This document shows, piece by piece, positions 35,801 to 47,929 of a stretch of DNA of 64,000 bases; position 1 is the stretch's first letter, and every line of letters begins with the position of its first letter. The DNA is from Straminergon stramineum. Lineage: Eukaryota > Streptophyta > Bryopsida > Hypnales > Calliergonaceae. The notes under the pieces were generated by a model that did no database searches, was not told the DNA's origin, and saw only the letters and a list, made by a program, of their open reading frames with translations. The stretch spans positions 20,896,501-20,960,500 of the forward strand of contig OY987269.1 of NCBI GenBank assembly GCA_963920665.1. Direction: 5' to 3'. Position numbers and translations under genes: made by a program.

Positions 35801-36521
35801 GCATTGCAAGTGTCTAGACATATAGGTAATATCTTGCAAACTTTGCAAACTAGAGTACAATCTTTGGGAGGATTGGCCCTTATTGCAAACGAAAAGGTTG
35901 TGTATACAATCCATTCAGTTTCATTGCATTTGGAAGCCCTCTTCAAGTAATCATAGTCTAAATTTTCGCAAACAAGGTGACCAACATAATACAACTTACA
36001 AAACTTGAGACTATCAGAGTTATGAATGTTTGCTGTCGCCAACTTGCACCAAGGGTGTCCATCGTATCGCTTGCCATTCCTTCTAAGTTCTTCATTGATG
36101 ATGAAGACAAAGATAAGCGACATAGAGGCAATTCAAAGATGACATCTCCATTGACGACAAGTGGAAGAAAGTTTACACGATGGTGCTTCATGTTGTTCAA
36201 ATTCATGGTTGACAATTCGTTCCTAGAGCGGTGTATAGTAGCCAGTCTCCTCAAACAATCCATTATGCTCACTAGGTCAATTGTAGTGGGATGCAACGGA
36301 GCATGAGACAATAGAGATTGTGCTAGACTACTCGGCAAAGTGCTTAGCACTAAGTTTAATGAGCCCTTCTCTTTCGATGTGGATTGTATACAACATGTTT
36401 GCTTTGCAAGCATTGAGTTAGACAACTCTTCTTCCGATTCACTAGACAACTTTGTGACAGGATCTACTTTCTCCACTTTCATTGCTTGGAGAACTGCAAT
36501 ATTAGGAAGGATAGGAAACAT
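32834..36521 (-). pseudogene. MULE-like transposase remnant with WRKY-GCM1-like N-terminus and SWIM finger
   Basis: Reading from 36521, the N-terminal part includes NMKHHRVNFLPLVVNGDVIFEL. The frame then shifts near 36110 into RRNGKRYDGHPWCKLAT and GHLVCENLDYDYLKRASKC, a Cys/His-rich region resembling WRKY-GCM1-type fingers of MULE transposases. The central part contains GFMVDSAIANWNAVRVVYG. Exon-like pieces at 34192-33773 and 33664-33482 follow. At the C-terminus (33124-32834), STCICPDFV...VNCKHLYYFYRY is a SWIM finger (CxC...CxH). Five stops lie in one frame of the central part: TAG 35665, TAA 35380, TAA 35167, TAG 35140 and TAG 34966. Near 33400 two Trp-like positions read as stops (ID*PEVPKV*PI). 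The element is dead. Its TIRs were not identified. Confidence 0.7.
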
Positions 36522-37064
36522 TTCATGAGGTGGAGTATCTGATATAGTGTGAGTGATATACTACACATCCACAGTGAATGTATTTAAATGACGACTTAAG
36601 ATCTCAGATGATGCAACTAGCATAGATAGAAGAAATCCGAAAGCTCTATAATTTCCACATGCAAGGTACCAGCAATGTATGAGCACCAATTTACCCACCT
36701 TTGGTAAATCGCGAACACAACCAGGTTCTAGGGTTTGGCTAAGTGAATCCTACCTTTGGATGTCTAAGCATGGTCCATTGTGCCTACCTACTTTTCATCC
36801 ACTGTTTCCATCTATTTCCTTCTATTGTTTCATCTACTTTCATCCACTTTTTCATGTACTTTCATCCATTTTTTTAAACTACTTCCATCCACTTTTTTAT
36901 CTACTTCCACCCAAATTTTTTTAACTTTCATCCAATACTTTGCTGACTACCAAAAATTCCTTCACTTTCATTAAATTTTCATTGACTTTCATCCAAAAAA
37001 AAATTCACATCCTTCGCTTTCTTTCCTTTTTTGTCCAAGATCTACGCTCACCGCTCCCCATTCC
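36522..37064. repeat. Harbinger left flank with TTTCATCCAC repeats
   Basis: 36780-37000 is pyrimidine-rich, with about ten degenerate copies of 'actttcatccactttt'. The same motif occurs inverted at 15480-15740. It precedes the Myb-like ORF1 and is probably the subterminal region of the PIF/Harbinger element. No exact terminal repeat was located. Confidence 0.45.
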
Positions 37065-38181
37065 ATGCTCCCCGCTCGTCGCTCCCTGCTCCCCGCTCAC
37101 ATACTAGCAACGTCCGGTGGAGCTCAAAGGGGAGCTGCAACTCAAGTTTTGGAGAGGGCCCTGGACACAACGTCAACGTGGGATTCAAGTTTCGGAGAGG
37201 AGGATTGGTGTAGTGAGGGGTGGGAGGATGCATCGCAGTATGATTTCGACATGCAGGGAGCGGGTGTGAGCCAAGTATCCGCAAGAGGGAGGGGGCGAGG
37301 TGGTGCTACCAAGAGGGGCCGTGGGCGTGTGAGTGGGGGGGTCAGATTTGGGTGGAGAGGAGGGTGGTGTGAGTGTGGGCAGGGAGAAGGTAGCGAAGGG
37401 GAAGAATTTCGTGAAGGAGGAAGAGAGGCAGTTGATGAGGAGCGTCTTGCACGTTACACAAGACCCAATTGTGGGTAATGGCGAGAAGGGGAGCTCATTT
37501 TGGGAACGCATCTCAATCCATTATGATAACAACAGACCTGGTGGAGTTCGACCTACAAGATCTTTAGAGACCAAATGGGGCCAGATCAAGCATGATGTTG
37601 CCAAATTCATAGGAGTGCACCAACAATGTGTCAACACGAATCCGAGTGGTAGTAGCGTTGTGGATGTCTTGAAGAACGTAGAGGAGCTGTACTGTTTGAA
37701 GCACGCCAAGAATTCTGAATTCACATTCCAGCACATATGGTTGATGGTGAAGGACATGCCTCGTTGGTCTGAGGGGTGGGTGCACGATAAACAACCGAAG
37801 CCGCCTACAAAGAGGAAGGAGCCAATGACCGATTCCGGAGAATCCGACTGCTGCATCATGGAGCCAGGTTTACCAAGTACTTCGAAGGGGCTTTTCAGCT
37901 CACAGCCATCTGGTTCGAAAATGGCCAAGGAGGAGTTGAAGCAATCCAAAATTTGGGAGAGTGCATTGCGTGCACAAGCTGCCACAACCCAAACAATGGC
38001 TGTAGCCACCTTGCGTAAGAACGAGCTGATGGAAGAGGCCAATCTGCTCGTGATCATGACGTTGCCTTCCATCCAAGATTTGGAGCCAGAAGCAGTTGAG
38101 TACCTCCGCTTGTGGCGAAGGGAGGATCTCAAGAAATTGAGGAGACGTCTGGCGGAGGAGGAGGAGCGGGAGGCAAATTAG
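37065..38181 (+). pseudogene. PIF/Harbinger ORF1, Myb/SANT-like DNA-binding protein, frameshifted
   Basis: The first part (37065 to about 37330) reads GAGVSQVSARGRGRGGATKRGRG. The frame then shifts by one at a run of seven G (about 37332-37338) into VAKGKNFVKEEERQLMRSVL. It continues through SSFWERISIHYDNN and TRSLETKWGQIKHDVAKFIG, a trihelix/Myb-like region with the NAM-associated pattern (FQHIWLMVKDMPRW). It ends in a charged helix, LRRRLAEEEERE. This protein is the accessory factor that binds element ends and helps import the transposase. It converges with the transposase gene at 38767. The G-run frameshift is the only break I see, and a sequencing error there cannot be excluded. Confidence 0.75.
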
Positions 38182-38253
38182 CTTGCATCAACTTCACCGA
38201 TCTGAGTCTACAGCAAGGAGACTCGAGCGGAGGCGTTGGAGGCGTTGGGGCGC

Positions 38254-38754
38254 ATGCTACCTCCACGCCCAACTCCCCTCCAAACCCAAGGTGACGACCC
38301 CCTCGATGATTAGCCCCTCGGTGATTACCAAGACCATCACGGCGGCGATGAGGAAGACCAGCACAACGATTAAGATGACCAAGGCGATCAGCTCGGTGAT
38401 CAAGACGACCAAGACCATAATGAAGACCAGGGCAATCAGGATGGGAGCGAAGGCCATGGCATTGGCCATGCACAAGTTGGAAGTGGCCAGTGGATTGGAG
38501 GAGTCCTCAGTGAGGCAACCATAGACTCCGATCAACTTGATTTTGGATTGCAACAATATGTGAGCAAGGACGGGTGTGGTGTAGTGGATGGTGTTGGTGC
38601 TTGGAGGTCTCCTGCACGTCAACAGTGGCATGATTTGTACTTACAGAAGAATGTCAAAAACCGTGACTTTCATGGAACCAATGGTAGTGAGGGAAATCAG
38701 AATGTAGGACTCAATTTGAACCTGAATGGTTGTTTGTATTTCCCAAGTTCATGA
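38254..38754 (+). pseudogene. Asp/Gln/His-rich low-complexity ORF with two internal stops
   Basis: From ATG at 38254, one frame reads MLPPRPTPLQTQGDDPLDD, then an acidic D/Q/H/G-rich region (QGDQLGDQDDQDHNEDQ), then DSDQLDFGLQQYVSKDG and WRSPARQQWHDLYLQKNV, ending at 38754. It is interrupted by TAG 38311-38313 and TAA 38371-38373; both sit in D-Q-D contexts and would be CAG and CAA before a C-to-T change. It could be the C-terminal exon of the Harbinger ORF1 protein or a third ORF of the element. The function is unknown. Confidence 0.45.
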
Positions 38755-38766
38755 AAATAATAAAAA

Positions 38767-40038
38767 TCAGTACATGTTTTGTCCTTTCAACGCCCACATG
38801 TGCTCAATGAGGTCTCTTCTAAGACTGTAATGTAAATCTAGATTCTTGACCTCTATTGTTCCTGCAACTAACTCATCAAAAGATAGGCCCCTACGTAATG
38901 GCACCTCCCGATTGATGTCAAATGGAAGCTCCAAGTGAAGATCGTGCTCATCATCCAAGATCATGTTGTGTAAAATATAGCATGCAAACATAATGTCGCC
39001 TATAGTGCTTGTTGACCATTGCTTGCAAGGGTTTTGAATGATGGCAAACCGTGCTTGCAAAACCCCAAAGCACCGTTCGACATCTTTGCGGCATGCTTCT
39101 TGACACTTGGCAAAATGAGCTCTCTTCTCATCGGTAGGCTCGTGAATAGTCTGGACAAAGCAACTCCATTGAGGATAGATACCATCCACCAGCAAATAAT
39201 AACGATTGTACTCACAACCATTCACCACGAAGGTCATGTCGCTAGCCTCACTTGTCAACATATTGTGAACTAGTGGTGAACGATCTAGTACATTGATGTT
39301 GTTATTCGACCCGGGCAAACCAAAGAAAACATGCCAGATATGAAGACTCTGATCAGCAAGTGCCTCTAAAATGATGGACTTGGCACCATCTCTGCCTCCA
39401 TATTCGCCCTGCTATGCAATGGGGCAGTTCTTCCACACATAATGCATGCAGTCAAGTGACACAAACATACCTGGAAATCCACGGGCCTCATTGATCCTCA
39501 ATTGCACTTCAAAATTTGCCCGCATTGGCTGCCTCAGGTAGTGCAGTCCAAACTCGGCCCGAACAACTTGACAGAACCTCTTCATTGATTCCATTGCTGT
39601 GCTTTCACCGATGTGGCAATACTCATCTGTGGCGTCGGCTGTCACACCATAGGCAAGCATGCACAACGCCGTGGTGCACTTCTGGATCGAAGACAAGCCC
39701 AATGAACCACACGCATCAAGCTTCTGCACAAACCAATCATCTCGTGCACAAACCCGGGCCATAACTCTCAAGAATAACAAACGTTGCATTCTAAACTATC
39801 GTCTGAATATATCAGGGCCAAATACAGGGGGATCCACAAAGTAGTTAGCAAAAATCTAATCGTGTCCTTGTTGCCTCTCCCTATCAATGTTACGTGCTCT
39901 TCCGAGTCTGGATCCGTGGTGAACTACTCTCGGCAAAGCATCACCACCAACATCGAATTGGCCCGCTACGAGGTTGAACATGACCTCGTCCTCATCGTCA
40001 TAATGAAATAATCGTTGCCTGGAGGCTGCAAGTTGCAC
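38767..40038 (-). pseudogene. PIF/Harbinger DDE transposase with three TAG codons
   Basis: One continuous frame runs from MQLAASRQRLFHYDDEDEV (40038) through FANYFVDPPVFGPDIFRR, GESTAMESMKRFCQVVRAEF and GFPGMFVSLDCMHYVWKN to ADQSLHIWHVFFGLPGSNN, YLLVDGIYPQW, KDVERCFGVLQARF and CYILHNMILDDE. The D, D and E of the DDE triad are the aspartates in SLDCMH and LVDGIYP and the glutamate in DVERCFG. The protein would catalyse excision and insertion with a three-base target. Three in-frame TAGs break it (39856-39858, 39796-39798 and 39412-39414, the last where relatives have Trp). No frameshift was seen. The stop codon at 38767 faces the 3' end of ORF1 on plus. Confidence 0.85.
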
Positions 40039-40428
40039 TCACCAAGCTTCCATTGTGGCCCAAAGAAAAAAAAAACCTCACTACTGCAACTATTGGACCT
40101 AAGAACAGAGAGAGGGGGGCTGAGATTTGAACTGAGGGTCCGAGACGAAGTGGCGAGACGCCATGTGAGCAAGTGGGCCAGGTGGAGAGGATTAGATCAG
40201 GTGGCATGGGCCGGTGGTGGGGCATGGCTGCGGAGTAGTGTTTACAGAACTGGCTAAAAATTGCTCCGTTGCTACCAAAAATATATGTTCGCTAAATGTA
40301 TATGGAAGAGTTTCTTTGGAAAATCTAGATTTTCGCAATTTTCCCTACCAAAATTCTATTGTCGTGCCAAAATTGTCAATGCAGGTGTATCTTCAGGTGA
40401 GGCAAGGTAGACTTATAGTGTTCCAGAA

Positions 40429-40812
40429 ATGCTATCATCTTCTAACTTGGACAACCAACTCAATCTTTTTAAAGTGACAATGGGAGCCAATGCTGAGGCC
40501 GCTTGTGCCCCTCTTTTTGATATGAACCCTGTGATTAAATTGTGGCATAGCTTGAGCCAATCGCGACACTTGCAAAAGTTGATATCCGAGTACTTTAAAT
40601 TGGCAGAGATTGGATGTTGTATGGTTTTAGGGTTAGTTGAGGATGAAAGGTGTTTTTCAACCTTAAAATTCCTTAAATCCTGCCAACGGAATCAATTGGG
40701 CAAGCACCTACCTCTTGTGGTCCGCATGTTTGGACAAAAATACTTCACATTGGACAATTTTCCTTACAAAGAGGCTATTGAATCTTGGAAGAACGCTGTG
40801 AAGGTTGGTTGA
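40429..40812 (+). pseudogene. hAT-family transposase fragment, C-terminal dimerisation domain
   Basis: The translation contains VEDERCFSTLKFLKSCQRNQ and then LGKHLPLVVRMFGQKYFTL, followed by NFPYKEAIESWKNA. This matches the conserved hAT C-terminal dimerisation region ('EDER.FS.L...K...RN.L..HL...VRM...'). Upstream, no catalytic part or BED finger is visible, and the first ~13 codons may be non-coding. It is a truncated relic beside the Harbinger unit, with no element ends found. Confidence 0.7.
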
Positions 40813-41083
40813 CATGGGGATGTTTGCATGCTTTGGGACTCATATCTACAATTTTCCTTGACATTGAGTCTTGGACTAGAATGTTCTCCCTAATGCATAT
40901 TTGGAGAAGCTGGAGTGCAAGCGTCATCGACTATTGGGAGCCTACCACAACCTTTTCATGTTTCTCTAACTTGTACTTCTAATGTGTTGTGTTTGATTAG
41001 TGGTGTGTACAAAACACTAACACTATAATTGGGCAGTCTTAGAAGGGTTCAATTCCCTTGTTAGTGAAATGTTTATTCTTCAT

Positions 41084-41345
41084 TCGTGACTTGAATTTAC
41101 ATCAATTGAATAAAATAAGTTTAAGTAGATGCTTAAAGGCCAATTGCCTTAATGCATATAAAAAAACTTTATTTCTCTCTAATTGATATAATTGAAATGA
41201 CATGAATACTTCATTTCATTTAATATTTCAATTTACGTCAATTGAATAAAATAAGCTTAAGTAGTTGCTTAAAGGCCAATTGCCTTATTGCATACAAAAA
41301 AGCTTTATCTTTCTCCAATTGATATAAATTGAAACTCTTTGTTTC
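41084..41345. repeat. direct repeat of ~115 bp, two copies
   Basis: 41084-41200 and 41222-41340 share 'tcaattgaataaaataag.ttaagtag' and 'gcttaaaggccaattgcctta', then an A/T-rich tail ending in 'aattgatata'. Each copy contains the short palindromic core aaggccaattgcctt. The function is unknown. Confidence 0.65.
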
Positions 41346-41939
41346 TTGATTGTTTCCCTTGGTGTAAAGGGAAATTGCTATGCCATCATTGCTTTTGTCC
41401 GTTCAACAAACGCTTTCACATGTAGAACCAAACCTCCACTAATATTATATTTTAACACATTCATGTCATTGTTTTATAACTACTACCTTTGAAATGAAAA
41501 TGGAACTATTACAATATGCAATTGGTTTGTATTTTAGCCTTTCATCTCTAAGGCTTAGGGTTCATCATCTCATAACAAGTGGGATACAAAAAGATACAAA
41601 CATGAGAAAAGAGAATGTGTAAGCTCACATGTTCAAAAAGTTGACGGCGTTGCTGTGAAGAAAAGATTTGAAGGTGTTGTGGTGAAGAAACCAAACCGCC
41701 GTCACAGTCTTGCACCCAATGCCCAACATCATCAACATCAGTTTAGCAGTATTTTTTAAACTCACCTTCCGTTTGCATGCAACCCTACAACCCTAGCTAT
41801 GATACTTTAAGTTCTATTGTACTATACAAGAGCTTGATTTGAAACATGTCCTAGCAAGTGGCTTTTCTTGTTGTTTTTTGATACAAATGAAACGGAATTT
41901 CATTGCAGGAGTAAAATACATACCAACCAACCTTGCAAT

Positions 41940-42135
41940 TGCTTGTGTTGAAGGCCAAACAAGGGTCGAAGCCAAACCAAACACTGGTTGAAGTAGAACA
42001 AAACACAGATCGAAGTAGAACCGAACAGGGGTCAAAGCAGAATGGAGGTCGAAGCAGAACGAAAGTCGAAGCAGAACGGGAGTCGAGGTCGAATAGGGAC
42101 CGAAGCTGAACATGGCTCGAAGGCGTCGAAGCAGG
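41940..42135. repeat. degenerate minisatellite, GGTCGAAGCAGAAC-like units
   Basis: About ten imperfect copies of a 14-25-bp unit around 'gtcgaagcagaac'. The minus-strand open frames across it are products of the repeat and show no domain. Confidence 0.55.
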
Positions 42136-42889
42136 CAGCAAGAGAACGTGATTGCGACCTACGACTTGGAAGGTGCACAGATGCAAAAGAAAGCGCATGA
42201 ATGAGCGGCAACCCTAAGAATCTCATTTGAATTCAATTCCTTAGGGTTGAGGTCAACAGACTTCAGTTCAATCCAAGGTCCTTTGACTCTTTTGTTGATT
42301 CATTGGTTGGATAAAGTTTGAGACTAGGTGATTATTTTTCACCCTAGAATTACACCATAATTTTCACTACTATGTTGATGATATTAGTAAAATAAATACA
42401 TGACACTTTTGCTTTCATCCATGGTTTTATTTTTAACCCTTGAAGGACACCAAGGTCGAAAAGTAGCCGATGGATGATTTTCTTTCAAGAATGTAAATGT
42501 ATGTGTAGACTTGGCCTTAAATAGGAGCAGGTGCTTAATTTTTAAAGGACACATCCTCTCATGACCAAGATAGTCACCAAAATGCTTGGATTATTGGACC
42601 AATAGGTGCATTCATAAAGATTTCAAAGTGAACATTTTTTGGGCCTTGGAAAAAAAATCGCTATTATTTGACTTCTTCTCTCACTTCACAACTGCAACCA
42701 TATATGGAATTAAAAAGTAGCCTTTTGTCATACATTAAATTTTACCACATGTTGCAACTTGTATTCTACTACGAAAATAAATTCATGTAAAATTCGACAT
42801 TTCCCACTCGAATTTATCTCCCTGAGTTTACCAATGGAATTGTGTGTCGTGAAAATAGTTGCCTACTAGGTGTGGGTATAGCCTCTTGG

Positions 42890-43046
42890 TGAAATACCGT
42901 AAATACATTCTGGGATCGCTGCTGCGGAGGGGGACACGCTAGCAAGGAGACCCGGCAGCTACGGGCTCAGAGTGGCACGGCAAGTGCCTCATACCGAGAC
43001 CTTTCCCCGTGTGAACACTGCAGATGCTCTTAGCGTCCTACTCAAA
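42890..43046. repeat. GC-rich Harbinger-like terminus (AGAGCATCTGCAG, inverted)
   Basis: This 150-bp GC-rich block in AT-rich DNA ends cactgcagatgctcttagcgtcct. On the minus strand it therefore begins AGGACGCTAAGAGCATCTGCAGTG. The same outer sequence and a similar AGAGCATCCGCAG are found at 14821 and 15075. It is probably a small non-autonomous element or element end. Its partner terminus was not found. Confidence 0.4.
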
Positions 43047-43779
43047 ATAATATGCAAACTCCTTTCAAAACATCAATTCAGAAAGGAATCTGTCAGAACT
43101 TAAACCTATATATTTCATTAGGAGCCTATTACTTCCAAAATTCTCGAATTTACATCTAATGATGTTCATTGTTAAAGCTTGGGCATGTACTAAAAAATAG
43201 AGGTAAGTAACAGTGTCTGCAAGGCTCCCTTCACCTGAACTATGCAGAGTTGTTGTAAGAATCTGCTACATCAGAAGGGCCTGATGATTCCACAATCCTG
43301 GAGGCAATTTATTTGTGGTTGCCATAAATGTTTTGATTATGATTTTTCATGTTTTGGTAGATGATTTGATCATGCTTCCATTTCATTTGAATGTTCTCAA
43401 TTTCTTCACCATCATATGAATCGTATACTCGGCATTGAATACTCACTCAGTCATCTTAATGTTTTTTAGTTCAACTCAAACTTTGTGTGCTAACCCCACT
43501 AGCATTGAAGAGGTTTTAGAACTTGCGACATGTACAGTCTAGAGGCACTTGGCAATTCTGGGTCTTAACTACAAGAAAACCAATCTTTTATGACTATGAA
43601 AATATGACTAGAGATGACTGGCAACTATTCATAGTCATATTTTTGGAGCCTAAGACCTTAGAAAAGAATATGACTACAAATATGACAGTGAGTCATATTC
43701 TAGCATGGTATTTTGAGGACATATAGTATACACCCATTGGGAGCACCAAAATACTTCGTAGGGAACGATAGGGAACAAG

Positions 43780-44270
43780 TTTGGAGAACGTCTAGTCGTA
43801 TTTGGTAGTCATATTTTTACAGCAATCATATTTGGAAGTCATATCTTTATGGTTGTGACTTTTTTCTCTTTTAGGGCAGCCCAGGGTAAATTTGGGTGGG
43901 AAACATGCTTGGAGAGGTCCTAGTCATATTTTTGCTTTAGTCATATTTCGTAGTCATATTTTGCAGGCAATCATATTTTGTAGTCATATCTTTATGGTTG
44001 TGAATTTTTTTTTCTTTTAGGTTGGCCTAAGGTAAATTTGGGAGGGAAACATGCTTGGAGAGGTCCTAGTCATATTTTTGCTTTAGTCATATTTCGTAGT
44101 CATATTTTGTAGGCAATCATATTTTGTAGTCATATCTTTATGGTTGTGACTTTTTTTTTCTTTTAGGTTGACCCAAGGTAAATTTGGGTGGGAAACATGC
44201 TTGGAGAGGTCCTAGTCATATTTTTGCTTCAATCATATTTCGTAGTCATATTTTTTTTATTTTTTTGTAT
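43780..44270. repeat. tandem repeat, ~147-bp unit, about three copies, in CACTA left arm
   Basis: The phrase 'ggagaggtcctagtcatatttttgctt' recurs at about 43912, 44059 and 44206, with 'gtagtcatatctttatggttgtga' and 'aaatttgggtgggaaacatgcttgg' between. The unit contains several AGTCATATTT motifs. Confidence 0.75.
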
Positions 44271-45139
44271 GTGGGCAACCCAAGGAAAAGGTGGGCAATC
44301 TAAAATGGCCTTCTCATATTTTGGCCATAGGGACATCCCTTGGGGTGTACACATGATTTTTTTTTTATTTCTATTAAAAAAAAGATTATTTTTGTTGTGT
44401 ATTTTGTCTATAACAAAATTGGCGTTCAATAAATTCAAGTGCCACATGTTCATATTTCAATTCATTAATTTATATTACTCATAGGTTTTACAAGTGAATT
44501 ACAAAAAAATAAATCAATTAATGGTGGGAGACAATAGATGGGTTCATATTCATATCATCTCGTAGGAAAAGATTGGGGAAGGGTCTCCAAATGCATGTGA
44601 AACGTATTTTGATTTTAAGGTTTACATACACTTTTGGTGACAGCGGCAGTCCTCAGAAGTAGTATTCCAAACGTAGACTTTGTTATCATTACATAGAGGG
44701 TTTATTCTTTCATATACACATTAGTTCAAGAAAAGATGGTCAATCTTGTAAGAGAGTACAACGGTAGCGTTGGTACTTGATGTATCATATGATGAATGCT
44801 ATTCACTTCATTGACATTTTCCTACAAAGACCAACACAGTTACATGGTGTGTTTCTGTGTGATGTGTTGAAGAGAATTTTATATATATAATTCAAATTAA
44901 AACATGAAAGACAACTTCATTTACAACACTTGTAGCCATGATTGGGGAATCAATCATAATCTGCATCAAAGTATTGTATGTCATTTGTTTCTATGTCATC
45001 ATTTAATTAGACGTTGCAATGCAGTTGCAACTACATTGGGCTTTACTTCCACTGCATCGTACATGATGGGTGTCTTTGGTATGAGGTCTTCATGCAAAGT
45101 CATGGCTTCAAGTCCATGAAAATTAATTGTCTTATCCAA

Positions 45140-45720
45140 CACTAAAACAAAATGGATGTTTTATGACTTTGAAAATATGATTGAGGATGATTGGTGACTA
45201 CTTGTAATAATGTTTTTGGAAGCCAATACTTTGGAGAGAAATATGACTGCTACTTATATTTTGGCCTTGTACATCGTGGGCTTATAGTATACATTTGTTT
45301 TGAACACCAAAATATTTTATAGGGCTTCATGGGAAATATGTTTGGGGAACGCACAATCATATTTAATAGTCATATTTTTTTCCTTTAGTGTAGCCTAAAG
45401 AAATTTGGATGAGGAATATATTTGGAGAGTGCTAAGTCATACTTTCACTTTAGTCATATTTGTTAGTCATATTTTCACTTTAGTCATATTTTGCAATCAT
45501 ATTTAGTAGATATATTTCTTTGGTAGTTATTTTTTTTCCTTTGGAGGAAGCCTAAGGAAAAGATGAGCAATCTAAAATGACTCTTTTATATTTTACCCCT
45601 AGAGGCCATTCCTTGGAATTAAGGCATGACTTTGTTTAATACCTATTAAAATAAATTATTTTCTTTTGTATAATGTGTCTATTAAAGAATTAATGTCCAA
45701 ATAATTTAGGGTGGCATATG
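45140..45720 (+). mobile_element. second CACTA left end nested in the 6.4-kb element
   Basis: CACTAAAACAAAATGGATG at 45140 matches the right terminus of the outer element (ending 50013) more closely than the outer left end does. The following 500 bp resembles the outer left arm (AGTCATATTT motifs, 'tatagtatacattt', 'caccaaaatattttatagg'). The base triplet before it (caa) is not repeated after 50013. Either a related element lost its right end here, or the two elements recombined. Confidence 0.5.
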
Positions 45721-47929
45721 TTTATATTTTTATTAATATATTTAAAAAATTTATAGGAATTAGAAAAGGAATAGAGAAGGATAAAGTATTTAATAATAGG
45801 AGATAATGAATTTGTTTTTGAGGATTTAAGGGAAAATTAGAGAGGAATAAAAGCCTATAGACATACCAAAGCACCAAGGTGGGACTAAGTCTGAGAACCC
45901 AAGATGAAAACCAGGCCTCCCTTGATCCAATATTGGAACTTGCCATAGGTTTAACTAATTATGCTAATTGATTGTGACGGTTAATATAAAATAAAATCTA
46001 ATGCATTTAAACTGGTAATATAGATTGAAGGTTGTGGAGTTTAGAAAAAATACTTGAAGCTTAGGAAAGATCTAATTCAAGGAAAAGAAAGAAGAATGTG
46101 AGAAAAATTCATACTCAAGTGGCCATGAAGCAAGAGTAAGCGAGGAGTGCGATTTGTGTTGAGAATCTCTAAGTGTTTGAAAAAGTGTAGGTTCCAAGTT
46201 ACTACTAAAAACTTTGGACATGGTTAGGAGATTAATATGACCCCCTTATAGGGATTTGACTTTGTATTATACAGAGATTGTTGATTACAATATACATAGT
46301 TGATCAAACAAAGTTTCAAAGTCTTAAGTAGATATTTAGTTAACAGTTATGAAGTTGATGTCATTACAATTGTTTGATTCCTAGAGTAATTAGAAAACAG
46401 TTAGTAGTAATAGAAGTTAAAGATTGCAATTCCAAGATATCCCCTAAAATAAAGGAAAAAAAAATATTGAAAATAATATAGAGAAAGTAAAGAGGGAAAA
46501 GTAGAAATAAATAGGTTGAAAGAAAAGAATTAGATCATATATCTAATTTATACCTCTTGTTGTAAAAGTTGTTATTTAAGTTATATACAAAAACACAATA
46601 AATGCAATAAAAATGGATTAAAGCAGACCTCATGATACAATTACAATATACCTGTTGAATTGTTGGAAAATGAGGATGTGGTGGCAATAGATTCCAAGGC
46701 ATGTCCTTAAATTTAGCATTTAGTTTTTTCTCTTTTTGTAGAAACTATATTTGCGCTACAAATTAGAGGTTTAGGTCAAACCTCTAAGAATTTATTAAAT
46801 CCAAATTTGAATTCAAGATCACTTAGTTAATTTGTAGAAAATTCTAGTAATATATCACACTTTAAAAAATAGATAAAAATTATGGAAGATAGAGAACAAT
46901 GAAATTGAATATTCTATAGTATTAGTTTTAGATAAAAAATACGAAAGTTCATCTAATTCAAGTCAAAAAGGGAACTTGAAATGTAGTGACATTTAGAATC
47001 CAATTTTGAAAGTAAAAATGAATTTAGACTCGTAGGCTAAAATAAAATGTTGGATGAAATTTTAAAGGATGAATTAGAGACAAACCTTCATCTATTTATA
47101 TTTTTTTGTTATTGGGCTTCAAATTTCCTAAGTTAGATATTTAAGTATTGTTCAATGGGCGTTCTAAGCAGTGAACAATTTTTTTTTCTAATGATAAACT
47201 ATAAGTGGTTCACATCTAAACTAAAACAAATACAAATTATAAAAGTTAGAAGTTTTAATTGATTTTGGCCAATCTAGGTCAAAATTTTAGACCTCCAAAT
47301 ATCAAGGATATAAATAAAATACTCACATATATCATGTATTAAAGTTTGTCTCTTTCTTAAAAAGGTTCTCTACAATGTCATGTAAGTCATATTTATGAAG
47401 GGACTTTAAAGGGTCATTTAGAAGTCACAAAATTATTTATATGAAGATTGAGGCTCACTATGATACACATGCTTATATTGCAATTAAAAGATGGTTGCTT
47501 GAATGTTCTTTGAAGGATATAGGCTATAGAAATATAATCCTTTTCTCTACTTCAAAGATACTTTTAAATAGTGCTTCTATCAAATATTTTTACTCTTATA
47601 TACTTAGTGTATAGACATAGATACTTTGATTGATGCAAGGCATTTGCTAAGTTGTCTTTTTTTGCCATAACTGTAGGTGTTGAAGGCCTTGCAATTTTTC
47701 TTTAGACATTTTGTAGAATTGTATTGCAACATACATCCACTTTGAAGCAAATTTTGTTGTGAAAATAACTTAATTGCTTAGTATAGTCAGATTTAGTAAG
47801 TTGTATGACTACGTCAAGTCACATGACTAAAGCAAGTTATGTGCATGACTAGGATAAGTCACATGACTAGAGTTTGAAAACCCTAGCCATCACTTCTATG
47901 TAGCCACCATTGATTTAGGGTTTTGAAAC

